Part shown: positions 40,863 through 53,277 of the stretch, piece after piece
Layout of the letters: every line of letters starts with the position of its first letter
Numbering within the stretch: the first letter of the stretch is position 1
Origin: Agarophyton chilense
Taxonomy: Eukaryota; Rhodophyta; Florideophyceae; Gracilariales; Gracilariaceae
Length of the DNA stretch: 53,277 nucleotides
Reading direction: 5' to 3'
NCBI GenBank assembly: GCA_030374765.1
Contig: JARGXX010000134.1
Span: 1-53,277, forward strand
Program-made: the position numbers and the translations under genes
Notes under the pieces: generated by a model
Databases searched by the model: none
Told to the model about the DNA's origin: nothing
What the model saw: only the letters and a program-made list of their open reading frames with translations

Positions 40863-41597
40863 ATGTCGCAAAAACTTATTTATTTGTATTCTATAGAAAT
40901 ATTTTTTCGGTTATTTTATATATGTTTAAGTTTTTTTTTCTGTATGATTATAGCAAGTTTGAATATATATTATTTAATACTTTTTGAAGTATACCCTTTC
41001 GTTATATTTGAAATTAAAAAATTTATTGTTACGAATGTAATGGATCTATTTAGTATAGTGTGATTTTTAATCGTATCAAAATCTTTTTTCTTTACCTTTC
41101 CTTATTGTATTTTTCATATTTCAAGATTTTGCACTACCAGTTGATACCAATATCAACTCAAATTTTTTAGTAAATCTTTCAATACCGCTTTTTTATTTTC
41201 TTTGATCTGTTTAAATATTTTTTATTTCTGTTTATTACCTTTTATTTTACATTTGTTAACGAAATGAGAGATTCGGGACACTAACTTATTTGGCATTTTT
41301 GTCGAATTTCGTATTGTGAGTTATGTAAAATGAGTTTTAGCTTTTCGGTATTTTATTGGTTCTTTAAGTTTTTTAGTAGGTTTAATAGTTATACACTCAT
41401 GAACTTTACTAACAATAGATCGAATCTATTTCTTTATTAAATATTATCGTAAAGTTTTTCTCTTTGGATCATTGTGCTTTTTATTTTTATTAATACCTCC
41501 TGATGTGTTTTTACAAGCTTTTTTAATAGGATTAGTGTTTTTTATCTTTGAAATAGTTTTTATATTTATTTGTTATAAATTTTGTAGTATAAACTAA
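40863..41597 (+). CDS. tatC: Tat translocase subunit TatC, second pass
   Basis: Same 244-residue protein as at 13620-14354. Confidence 0.88.
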
Positions 41598-41606
41598 ATT
41601 TAAATA

Positions 41607-41975
41607 ATGCCGACATTTAATCAGTTATTAAAATTATCTAGACAAAAAAAAAAGTTCTCTGCAAAATCTATTGCTTTAGCGAAATGTCCGCAAAAAAAAG
41701 GCGTTTGCCTAAAGGTTTTTACAATGAATCCTAAAAAACCCAATTCAGCAGAACGCAAAGTAGCTAAAATACAACTTAGTACAGGAAAATCAATTATTGG
41801 TTATATTCCTGGAGAAGGTCATACTTTACAAGAACATTCCATGGTTTTAATTCGTGGTGGACGTGTTAAAGATTTGCCAGGTGTCAAATATCATCTTATA
41901 AGAGGTCCTTTTGATTTATCTGCAGTTAATAATCGAAAAAAAGGTCGTTCAAAATATGGTAAAAAGAAAAATTAA
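41607..41975 (+). CDS. rps12: Ribosomal protein S12, second pass
   Basis: Same 122-residue protein as at 14364-14732. Confidence 0.98.
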   Translation: MPTFNQLLKLSRQKKKFSAKSIALAKCPQKKGVCLKVFTMNPKKPNSAERKVAKIQLSTGKSIIGYIPGEGHTLQEHSMVLIRGGRVKDLPGVKYHLIRGPFDLSAVNNRKKGRSKYGKKKN

Positions 41976-42048
41976 GCTCTTATCGTTTAATGGTTTAGGA
42001 CAATGCTTTTTCGTAGCATAAATGTGGGTTCGAATCCCACTAGGAGTA
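41976..42048 (+). tRNA. trnE: tRNA-Glu (UUC), second pass
   Basis: Repeat of the gene at 14733-14805. Confidence 0.93.
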
Positions 42049-42056
42049 ATTTTAGT

Positions 42057-42131
42057 AACGGGATGGAGTAAAGATGGTTAACTCATTAGACTCATGATCT
42101 AAAGCTATAGGTTCAAGTCCTATTCCCGTAT
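42057..42131 (+). tRNA. trnfM: Initiator tRNA-Met (CAU), second pass
   Basis: Repeat of the gene at 14814-14888, with the unpaired 1-72 position. Confidence 0.88.
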
Positions 42132-42153
42132 TAAAAATAGAATATAAAAAGTT

Positions 42154-42387
42154 ATGAAAAAAGAATTTTTAAAAACTAAAAGTCGAAAAAATAAAAAAAG
42201 AATTTTTAGAAAAAAGAATATTAATCATATTCATGTTTTAATGCCAAAGTACAATTTGTTCAATTTTTTTGTATATGCAGAAAATATTTTGTTAAACAAA
42301 AAAATTCTAGCTGAATTAATTTCCACTGAAGTAGGAAGTATTTTTGCTTTGATTCAATGAAATTTTCGTTTTCATTCAATTGTATAA
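42154..42387 (+). CDS. rpl20: Ribosomal protein L20, second pass
   Basis: Same 77-residue protein as at 14911-15144. Confidence 0.82.
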
Positions 42388-42402
42388 CTGGGATAGTTAG
42401 AA
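42388..42402 (+). other. 5' arm of the SSU pre-rRNA stem, second pass
   Basis: Repeat of 15145-15159; pairs with 43818-43831. Confidence 0.65.
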
Positions 42403-42434
42403 AAAATATTTTTAATTTAAGAATACAAAAAACT

Positions 42435-43763
42435 TTCTAAAAGAGTTTGATCCTGGCTCAGAATAAACGTTAATGATTGGCTTAACACATGCAAATTAAA
42501 TAAATTTATTATTAATGATTATAAATTAGTAGTGAACGGGTGAGTAAAATATAGAAATTAACCTCAAATAATTGTTTAATACATGAAAAGATTTTATCGT
42601 TTTGAGAAAAGTCTATACAAGATTAAGTTATTAGTATGATAAAAGTATGCTAAGCTAATGATCTTTAGTTGGTCTGTGAAGATGAGCAACCACATTGGAA
42701 TTGAGATACGGTCCAAACTTTAATAAAAAGGCAGCAGTGAGGAATTTTGGGCAATGAGCGAAAGCTTGACCCAGCTAAATCATGTATGTGAATAAAACTT
42801 TTTGTTTTAAAGCATTAAAATTAATAAAATAATGATAAATTAAAAAAAAGTCCTGGCTAATTTCGTGCCAGCAGCCGCGGTAAAACGGGAAGGGCAAACG
42901 TTATTTGAATTTATTGGGCGTAAAGCATATGTAGGTGGAAACTTAACTTTTAGTTTAAATTCTAAAGTTTATTTTTAGATGGACTAAGAAAATGATTTTC
43001 TAGAGTTTAAAAAAAGATTATGGAACTTTAAATGTAACAGTAAAATGTTTTGATATTTAAAAGAACCTCAATAGTGTAAACAATAATCTAGAATAATACT
43101 GACACTGAGATATTAAAGCATGGGTAGCAAAAGGGATTAGATACCCCCGTAGTCCATGCCCTGAACGATGAGTGTTAATTTTTGAGTATTCAGAAATATA
43201 GCTAACGCGTTAAGCACTCCGCCTGGGAACTATGATCGCAAGATTAAAACTCAAAGGAATTGACGGGAACCTGCACAAGCAGTGGAGCATGTGGTTTAAA
43301 TCGATAATACGCGCGAAATCTTACCAATCTTTGTATAAAAATATTACAGGTGTTGCATGGCTGTCGTCAGTCCGTGCTGTGAAGCGTTTGGTTCATTCCA
43401 ATAAACGGACAAAACTCTTATATATTTTTGAATATAAACTGTTAAAGATATCTTAAAGGAAGGCGAGAACGACGTCAAGTCTTCATGACCCTAATAGGTT
43501 GGGCTACTTTCATGTGCTACAATAATTTATACAAAAAGAAGCGAAAATGCGAGTTTGAGCAAAACTTAAAAAGTAAATTATTATACGAATTGTTTTCTGT
43601 AACTCGAAAATATGAAGTTGGAATTGCTAGTAATCGTAAATTAGAATGTTACGGTGAATAAGTTCTCGGGTTTTGTACACACCGCCCGTCACGCTATGGG
43701 AATTTGTTTTATTTGAAAACTATCTTATTTGTATTATAGTTTATGGTAAAAAAAGGACTAGAG

Positions 43764-43797
<34 letters not shown>

Positions 43798-43813
43798 TGG
43801 CTGGAAAATTTAA
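42435..43813 (+). rRNA. rrs: Small-subunit ribosomal RNA, second pass
   Basis: Repeat of the gene at 15192-16570. Confidence 0.95.
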
Positions 43814-43817
43814 ATAA

Positions 43818-43831
43818 TTCTACTATCCCAG
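43818..43831 (+). other. 3' arm of the SSU pre-rRNA stem, second pass
   Basis: Repeat of 16575-16588. Confidence 0.65.
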
Positions 43832-43850
43832 AATTATGAAGATAAAAATT

Positions 43851-44156
43851 ATGTTAATTTATATAAATCTTACAAATACTTCTATTTTATTATTCTTAAT
43901 CAGTGTTTTGGGAATATTTTTGAATCAAAAAAATATTCTTGTTATGTTAATGTCTTTAGAAATGATGTTTTTGTCGATAAGTTTTAATTTAATTTTCGCA
44001 TCAATTTATTTAGATGATATTATAGGTCAAATTTTTTCGTTATTGATTTTGACAGTAGCTGCAGCAGAATCTTCTATTGGATTAGCAATTTTGGTTATTT
44101 ATTATCGTATACGTAATGTTATTACTGTAGAATTAATGCATTTAATGAAAGGCTAA
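43851..44156 (+). CDS. nad4L: NADH dehydrogenase subunit 4L, second pass
   Basis: Same protein as at 16608-16913; the alternative in-frame ATG is at 43836. Confidence 0.95.
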   Translation: MLIYINLTNTSILLFLISVLGIFLNQKNILVMLMSLEMMFLSISFNLIFASIYLDDIIGQIFSLLILTVAAAESSIGLAILVIYYRIRNVITVELMHLMKG

Positions 44157-44163
44157 TAAGATT

Positions 44164-46497
44164 GGTTAAGGGATATCAAAATTTTTACAACAAGCACTTA
44201 ATAAGAACCTTGGTAAAAAATTTTGGACGTTTCGCTGCGAAAAGTTATAAGGAGGCATTGGCTTGTGATTTATAAATTTCCATATTAAAAGTAAACTTAC
44301 TAAAATTTTTTATGAAACAGTGTGAATTGAATCATCTAAGTAACATTGGTAATAAATCAATCGAGAAATCGTTAGTAATGGTGAATGAACGCGATACAAA
44401 AGCTTAATAAAAGTTAAATTTATAATTTACGAAAAAGGTAGAAGTCCTGTAATAATGAAAACTTTTTAAATAGAATTTCTAAGTAATATGAATTTTAATT
44501 TGTATGAACAAAGGAGAACCACCTTCTAAGCTTAAAAAATTTTTTAACCTATAGTGTACGAGTACCGTGAGGGAAAGGTAAAGACGTTCGAATAGAACAA
44601 ATTTAAGTTAAGTGTTTATAAGTTTTCGAAGTATAAAACAACGAAGTGCCTTTTGCATAATGAATCAGCAAGTTAATATATATTGCAAGCTTAAGTATTA
44701 ATAAATAGGCTTTTTATAGTAATATGTATTATACCTGAAACCAAGTGATCTAGTTGTAAGCAAGTTGAAAATACGTTAAAATGTTTTTGAGGACTGAACT
44801 CGTACATGTAGCAAAATGTAGAGATGACTTATAGCTAGGAGCGAAAGACTAATCAAACTTGGAGATAGCCGGTTTTTCACGAAACGTATTTTAGTACTAC
44901 GTTAATTATTTTAAACCTTAAGTTAGAGTACAGAATAAACAAAGGGATGTAAAAATTTACTGAGTTTTTTTTAACTCCGAATTAAAGTATTAAAAAAATT
45001 AGCAGACAGTCTATGAGCGATAAGGTTTATGGACGAAAGGAAAACAATCCAGATCGAATACTAAGATTTCTAAATTAAAACTTAGGGAAAAAAATTAAAT
45101 AAAGTTCAAATAATGCTGTTGTTAGGCTTAGAAGCAGCCTTTCATTAGAGAAAGCGTTTTAGCTCACTATTTTTCTTTTTTTAGTTTAAAATGTAGCGAA
45201 ACTTTAAGTTTTATATCGAAGTAGCGAATTAATGTATAATTAATGGTAGTGAAACGTTCTGCAAAATTTTTTTAATTGTAAAATTATGAAAAATTAGCAG
45301 AAATGCTAATGCTGATATGAGTAGCGAAAATTACGTTAAAAAATCGTAATCACTGAAAGTTTAAGGGTTTCAATGTAATTTTAACTTCATTGAGTTAGTC
45401 GGTCCTTAAGAGGTGAATAAAAATTGTACTCGATAGGAAATCAATAAAATATATTGAACTTTTTATATGTGTTTAAAAAACATGAAAAAAATAGTTAAGA
45501 TAATTTTATACATCATTATATAAATGAAGGCAAAAAATTAATTTAAGCTATTTTCGAGAAAAAATTATAGAAAAATAAACCGTACTTAAACCGACACAGG
45601 TAAATTTATTGAGAAAATTATAAGTGAATGAAAGAATTGTATTGAAGGAACTCGGCAAATTAACTCTGTACGTTCGCTATAAAGAGAGCCTTGTAAAAGG
45701 TAACATAAAATAAGAAGTAACGACTGGTTAACAAAACCACAGGACTCTGCAAATTTGTGATAAAAAGTATAGAGTCTGAAGCCTGCCCAGTGCTTAAAAA
45801 TAAAAAATTTAGGTTCAAGCTTATTTTTTAAATCTAAGTAAACGGCGGTTCTAACTATAAGAATCCTTAGGTAGCGAAATTCCTTGACGGGTAAATTCCG
45901 TCCTGCATGAATGGCGTAACGATTACTTCACTGTCTCCAATACAACTTCAGCGAAATTACATTATCTATGAAAATGTAGATTACTTGCAGTAAGACGGAA
46001 AGACCCTAGATCCTTTACTTTAATTTTAAATTGTAAAAAATTGTTTGTATGCAAAGAATAAGTGGGAATAAATCTATTATATCCTTGAAATACCACTCGT
46101 TAAATTTAATTTTTCACTGAATTTGTAAATAGTATTATAAAGACCGTTTAAAAGAGAAAGTTTACTTGGGACGAGTACCTCCTAAATAGTAACGGAGGTG
46201 TACGAAGGTAAGTAACAATTATTCATCTGAATAATGAAGAGCATAATGGTATAAGCTTGCTTGACAATAAGATCTATAAATCAAATTGCGACGAAAGTCT
46301 GTCATAGTGACCCGATATTTAAGTGTGGAATTAATATCGTTCAACAAATAAAAGGAACTCTAGGGATAACAGATTCATCGTGACTGAGAGTTCGTATTGA
46401 CGTCACGGTTTGATACCTCGATGTCGACTCATCTTATCCTGGAATTGAAGTAGATTTCAAGGGTCTAGTTGTTCGCTAGTGAAAAAGGTACGTGAGT

Positions 46498-46534
<37 letters not shown>

Positions 46535-46810
46535 TACTGTAAGGAAAGAAAAATAAAAAGTGTATTCTTAGTACGAGAGGACCAGAATATTCTAACCTAT
46601 GATAAATTGATTGTTATGCCAATAGCATCGTCAAGTAGTTAAGTTAGTTTTAAATAAACACTGAATGAATCAAATGTGTTAAGTATTCTTTTATATTTTT
46701 CATGAATAGTCTGAAAGATTATCAGATAGATCGGTTTGAAAATATGTTTTAGTAATAAATAATCTTTAATAAATCCGAATTATTCAAAAAAATTTTGATT
46801 TAACTTAACC
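44164..46810 (+). rRNA. rrl: Large-subunit ribosomal RNA, second pass
   Basis: Repeat of the gene at 16921-19567, closed by the same GGTTAAG/CTTAACC helix. Confidence 0.96.
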
Positions 46811-46821
46811 AAAAAAAATAT

Positions 46822-47517
46822 ATGACAAAAAAAATAAATCCTATAAGCCTTAGACTTGGTTTAACTCAAGTGTGAGATATTACAACACAAAATTATAGTA
46901 AACCAAATTACTCCTATGCTTTATCTTTTTTAAAACATTTACAAGTTGAAAGCATAATAACTAAAGTTTTAAGATTGAATAAGTTTTTAATAAATGATAA
47001 CGAATTTTGATATTTTAATAGTACACTTTTTTTAAATATTTATTTTACTGAATCTACAGAAAATAAACTAAATAAATACTTATTCTTAATAAGAAAATTA
47101 TCAAAAGTAATTTTAAATTGATTTTCTTTGAAAATTTACTTAAGGATATACAAAAAAGTAAATTTGATCACAACACCTAATTTAATATCAAATTATGCGT
47201 TGTATTTATTTGAACAAAACAAAAATCCAAATAAAGTTTTATGACAAATATGCCAATTTCTAAAGAAAAATCTTAATAATGGTAAAATAGTTTATTCAAC
47301 AAAAGGTATACGTTTAGTTTATTTAAAAGGATTTAAAGTACGATTAGTAGGACGTTTTGATAATACAAAAAGTCAAATGGCTAAAAGTATTCAACAAAGT
47401 TCAGGTTCTTTGTCTTTAATATCCTTAAAAAATCAAGTGGAATTTACACAAAAAAATTTATATACAAAATTAGGTAGTTGTGGTCTTCAAATTTGGCTAT
47501 TTTATGAAATAAATTAG
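46822..47517 (+). CDS. rps3: Ribosomal protein S3, second pass
   Basis: Same 231-residue protein as at 19579-20274. Confidence 0.95.
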
Positions 47518-47524
47518 AGTAAAA

Positions 47525-47938
47525 ATGTTTAAAGAAAAAAAGACACATAATAAATATCTATTAAAATTTAAGCAGTCTAATCATGTATTAAAATATGGAC
47601 GTTTTGGTATTAAATCAATGTCTTTTAATAGATTAACGGAAAATCAATTAAATGCATTAAAATGAGTTTTATTAAAAAAATTAAAACAATTAACTAATAA
47701 TAAAAAAAATTTCCGTTTTTGAACATTATTTTCGGTAAATTTAGTTCTTACAAAACTTAATTTAGAATCCAGAATGGGTAAAGGAAAAGGTTCTATATAT
47801 ACTCATGCTGTTTATATCAGGCCGGGCATGATTTTGTTTGAATTTGATAATATTACAGAACAACAAATAAAAATTCTTTTTAGTTATATTTTAAAAAAAA
47901 TTCCTTTAAAAATTGTATTAATAAAATCATTTTTATAA
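47525..47938 (+). CDS. rpl16: Ribosomal protein L16, second pass
   Basis: Same 137-residue protein as at 20282-20695. Confidence 0.95.
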
Positions 47939-47959
47939 AATTTAAAGTAGAAAAAGAGA

Positions 47960-48031
47960 GGGGGAGAAACTCAAAGGTAGAGTGTTAGTCTGTCGCACTA
48001 AAAGTTGCGGGTTCAAGTCCCGTCTCTCTCG
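47960..48031 (+). tRNA. trnD: tRNA-Asp (GUC), second pass
   Basis: Repeat of the gene at 20717-20788. Confidence 0.92.
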
Positions 48032-48085
48032 TTTATTAAGTTTTTAGATTAACGAAGTAAAATAATAGTTAAATATTATAAGACA

Positions 48086-49681
<1,596 letters not shown>

Positions 49682-49682
49682 A

Positions 49683-50474
49683 ATGTTAAAGAATTTAAAA
49701 TTAATTTTCTTATCTTTTTTAATATTTATTCCAAGTATTTTTTCTTTTAATGATGCATCCGAAAATTGACAGTTGGGTTTTCAAGATCCTGCAACTCCAA
49801 TTATGGAGGGTATTATTAATTTACATCATGATTTAATGTATTTTATTTGTGTCATTTTTATATTTGTTTCATGAATGTTATTACGTACACTTTGGCACTT
49901 TGAAAATACCCAAAATACTGTTCCTTCGTCATTGACTCATGGAACCTTAATTGAAATTATTTGAACGGTAACTCCTGCTTGTATTTTATTAATTATAGCA
50001 ATACCTTCTTTTTCTTTACTGTATGCTATGGATGAAATAATATCACCAGCTATAACTATAAAAACTTTGGGTCACCAATGATACTGAAGTTATGAGTATT
50101 CAGATTACTTAAATGAAGAAGGAGAATCTGTTATTTATGATAGTTATATGATACCTGAAGAAGATTTAAATTTAGGACAACTAAGATTATTAGAAGTAGA
50201 TAATCGAATGGTGGTACCCATAAATACACATATTAGAGTTATTGTTTCAGCGGCTGATGTACTTCATAGTTGAGCGATACCGTCTTTAGGTATAAAATGT
50301 GATGCTGTACCAGGCCGCTTAAACCAAACATCAATTTTTCTTAAAAGAGAGGGAATTTATTATGGCCAATGTAGTGAAATATGCGGAATAAACCATGGAT
50401 TTATGCCTATTGTTATAGAAGCTGTAAAATTACCTAATTATATTTCTTGAATTTCAAACAAATTAAACGAATAA
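49683..50474 (+). CDS. cox2: Cytochrome c oxidase subunit 2, second pass
   Basis: Same 263-residue protein as at 22440-23231, CuA motif intact. Confidence 0.98.
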
Positions 50475-50478
50475 AAGA

Positions 50479-50607
50479 ATGCGATTTTCTTTATCACAAG
50501 TAATTGTATTGTTTTTAGTTTTTCTTATTCTTTTTTTAACAAATTTTACAATCGTAAAAAGATTAATTGAATTATTAAAACAGTTTTTTAAAAACTTTTT
50601 AAAATAA
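50479..50607 (+). CDS. 42-residue TatA-like micro-ORF, second pass
   Basis: Repeat of the spacer ORF at 23236-23364, with the same four- and two-base gaps to cox2 and cox3. Confidence 0.5.
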   Translation: MRFSLSQVIVLFLVFLILFLTNFTIVKRLIELLKQFFKNFLK

Positions 50608-50609
50608 AT

Positions 50610-51428
50610 ATGATTTATTTATCACAAATATCAAAATCTGTACAAAGACACCCTTTTCATTTAGTAGATCCAAGTCCTTGACCGTTTGTAGCATCATTAT
50701 CAGCTTTTTCTTGTGCAATCGGTGGGGTAATGTATATGCATGCATATAAACAAGGTTATATTATATTATTATGTGGTTTTTTTATGTTATTTTTAACAAT
50801 GTTTGTATGATGAAGAGATGTTATTAGAGAAGCTACACTTGAAGGACATCATACGGGAATAGTACAGCGCGGATTACGTTATGGAGTAATACTTTTCATT
50901 GTATCGGAAATTTTATTCTTCTTTGCTTTTTTTTGAGCTTTTTTTCATAGTAGTTTATCGCCTACAGTAGAAATCGGTTTAATGTGACCACCTAAAGGAA
51001 TAAGTGTTTTAAATCCTTGAGAAATTCCTTTTTTAAATACTTTAATTTTATTATTGTCAGGATGTACAGTTACTTGATGTCATCATGCACTTGTAGCAAA
51101 TTTAAGAAATCAAGCTGTTTTAAGTTTAATATTTACTGTAACTCTAGCTACTATTTTTACTGCATTACAAGCATACGAATATAACATGGCAGATTTTAGA
51201 TTATCTGATGGTATTTATGGATCAACATTTTATATGGCAACAGGATTTCATGGATTTCATGTCTTAATAGGAACAATTTCATTATTTGTTTGTTTAATAC
51301 GTTTATTTCAATATCAGCTTACTCAAGAACATCATTTTGGATTTGAATCTGCAGCTTGATATTGACACTTTGTAGATGTTGTTTGGTTATTTCTATTTGT
51401 ATCTATTTATTGGTGAGGAGGTATGTAA
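50610..51428 (+). CDS. cox3: Cytochrome c oxidase subunit 3, second pass
   Basis: Same 272-residue protein as at 23367-24185. Confidence 0.98.
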
Positions 51429-51430
51429 AA

Positions 51431-51973
51431 ATGTTAAATTTAAGTATTGTTATTGGGGTGTCGTTAATCTTAATCTCTAAAAACATTATATTGTTAAATG
51501 AAGAGACTTTAATCCTGTTATGTTTTATTACTTTTTGTTATCTTGGTTTTACTAAACTTAAAGATTCTATAGCTGAAGATTTTGATAATCAAAAAAACAA
51601 AATCCGAAACGAATTTTTAGAATCTTTTCAACTAGTCTTAAATTCAGTGAGTATTAACTTGAAATGATGAAAAATTTTTCCTGGATTGATAACAAATTTT
51701 GTTCGTTTAGAAACCCACTTAAAGAGCTTAAGTTCGGTAATGGTACTACAATTACCAATTATTAAAAATCATGAGATTAAAAGAAAATATTTTAAAAAGT
51801 TAGCATTTACTAAGCGTTTAGAACAACATACAAATAAATTAATTGTTTTGTTATTAATCAAAAAAATCGAAAAGATTACTTTTTTAAAGTATTTTTATTC
51901 AACAAAAATAAAAATTTCACCTTTTAAATGTAACTCCCAAATTGCATTAAGAGAATATATTGAAATTATATAA
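51431..51973 (+). CDS. atp4: ATP synthase F0 subunit b, second pass
   Basis: Same 180-residue protein as at 24188-24730. Confidence 0.88.
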
Positions 51974-51983
51974 ATAATTTTTA

Positions 51984-52057
51984 GCGGGTATAGATAAATA
52001 GGTAGCTTCGTTAGTTTTCCACACTAAATTTTACGGGTTCGAATCCCGTTACCCGCT
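51984..52057 (+). tRNA. trnG: tRNA-Gly (UCC), second pass
   Basis: Repeat of the gene at 24741-24814. Confidence 0.93.
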
Positions 52058-52069
52058 GGGATAAATCAA

Positions 52070-52142
52070 TGGTGTATAGCCAAATTGGTAAGGCATTAGC
52101 TTTTGACGCTATCATATAAAGGTTCGAATCCTTTTACACCAG
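52070..52142 (+). tRNA. trnQ: tRNA-Gln (UUG), second pass
   Basis: Repeat of the gene at 24827-24899. Confidence 0.94.
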
Positions 52143-52165
52143 GTATCTAACTTTATAATTTTGGA

Positions 52166-52251
52166 GCTCGCTTGGTGAAATATGGTAAACACGATGGATT
52201 TAAAATTCATTCTCTATTTAAGAGTTATTGGTTCAAGTCCAATAGCGAGTA
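52166..52251 (+). tRNA. trnL: tRNA-Leu (UAA), second pass
   Basis: Repeat of the class II gene at 24923-25008. Confidence 0.92.
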
Positions 52252-52290
52252 CAAAAATTCTAAAAAAACTTATCAAAATTATATTATTAC

Positions 52291-53277
52291 ATGCGTTTAC
52301 TTAAACGTCCTATTATTTCAATAGTAAATAATCACTTGATTGATTATCCTACCCCTATTAATATTCATTATGCTTGAAACTTTGGATTTTTAGCATCTAT
52401 ATGTTTAATTATACAAATTATAACTGGTATTTTTTTAGCTATGCACTACACCCCACATGTAGACCTAGCCTTTGCAAGTGTAGAACATATAATGAGAGAT
52501 GTAAACTATGGATGACTATTACGTTATATACATTCAAATGGTGCATCTATGTTTTTTATTGTAGTCTATATACATATTTTTAGAGGATTATACTTTAGTT
52601 CTTATTCTAAACCTCGTCATTGAGTATGAGTTATTGGAGTTATTATTTTTTTACTAATGATAATAACTGCGTTTATAGGATACGTATTGCCTTGAGGGCA
52701 AATGAGTTTATGAGGTGCAACTGTAATTACCAATTTAGTTTCAGCCGTTCCTTTAATAGGCGATTCTATTGTTTCATGATTATGAGGAGGTTTTTCAGTT
52801 GATAATGCAACGCTAAATAGATTTTTTAGTTTACATTATCTATTACCTTTTATTATTGTTGCTGCATCTTTAATTCATTTAGCTGTTTTACATCAAGATG
52901 GATCAGGTAATCCTTTAGGTATTGATTCCAATGTTGATAAAATAAGTATGTTTCCTTATTTTATTTACAAAGATCTTTTAGGTTTATTAGTATTTATATT
53001 ATTTTTTTCTTGCTTTATTTATTTTTCTCCAAATTTTTTAGGACATCCCGATAATTATATCGAAGCCAACCCAATGGTTACTCCAGCACATATTGTGCCA
53101 GAATGATATTTTTTACCATTCTATGCTATTTTACGAAGTATACCACATAAACTGGGTGGTGTTGTAGCAATGATTTCATCTATTTTAGTTTTAGCTTTAT
53201 TACCTTGAATCCATAGTACAGAAATACGTAGTTCCAGATTTAGACCTGTGTATAGGTTTTTGTATTGAACTATGTTA
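52291..53277 (+). CDS. cob: Cytochrome b, second pass, cut by the window end
   Basis: The first 329 codons of the gene described at 25048-26190, including all four heme-ligand histidines. The last 51 residues lie beyond the window. Confidence 0.97.

Overview
The window is red-algal mitochondrial DNA. It is not a chromosome segment: it is one circular-mapping genome of about 27,243 bp read through almost twice. Positions 1-27248 are one pass, and 27249-53277 repeat it with a constant offset of 27,243 from about position 816 onward. UGA is read as tryptophan (internal TGA codons at conserved Trp sites, plus a tRNA-Trp with anticodon UCA). The gene set (sdhB, sdhC, sdhD, atp4, atp8, tatC, rpl16, rpl20, rps3, rps11, rps12), the order rrs-nad4L-rrl-rps3-rpl16-trnD-cox1-cox2-cox3-atp4-cob, a group II intron in trnI and stem-loops at the strand switches all point to a florideophyte. 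The species cannot be told from the sequence alone.

Layout of one pass. From about 11417 leftward (and, around the circle, from 28.3 kb down to 26.25 kb) nearly all genes are on the minus strand: trnY, trnA, rpl5, trnW, atp6, atp8, nad5, trnI (intron-containing), nad4, sdhD, nad2, nad1, nad3, rrn5, rps11, trnM, trnC, atp9, trnP, trnS(UGA), trnF, sdhC, sdhB, then trnG(GCC), nad6, trnL(UAG). From about 11594 rightward nearly all genes are on the plus strand: trnS(GCU), trnN, trnV, trnR(ACG), trnK, tatC, rps12, trnE, trnfM, rpl20, rrs, nad4L, rrl, rps3, rpl16, trnD, cox1, cox2, a 42-codon ORF, cox3, atp4, trnG(UCC), trnQ, trnL(UAA), cob. The two arms diverge at a region of three identical 136-bp perfect palindromes and converge at a 23-bp-stem hairpin between cob and trnL(UAG). 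trnH and the trnR(UCU) copies are the strand exceptions.

The divergent region (about 11.4-13.3 kb) is the most unusual part. A module of palindrome, trnS(GCU), trnR(UCU) and a minisatellite built from a 13-mer and a 19-mer is present three times in tandem (periods 692 and 724 bp). Other points worth attention are a divergent 5S rRNA gene between nad3 and rps11, an rpl5-like gene, a TatA-like micro-ORF filling the cox2-cox3 spacer in a genome that also encodes TatC, pre-rRNA processing stems, and a small-subunit rRNA without an anti-Shine-Dalgarno tail.

The genes serve oxidative phosphorylation (complexes I-IV and ATP synthase), mitochondrial translation (three rRNAs, seven ribosomal proteins, tRNAs for all amino acids except threonine) and Tat-type protein translocation. 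The first ~815 bases differ from the second pass by seven single-base homopolymer indels that break sdhB and sdhC. The second-pass versions are intact, so these are most simply uncorrected read errors at a contig end.
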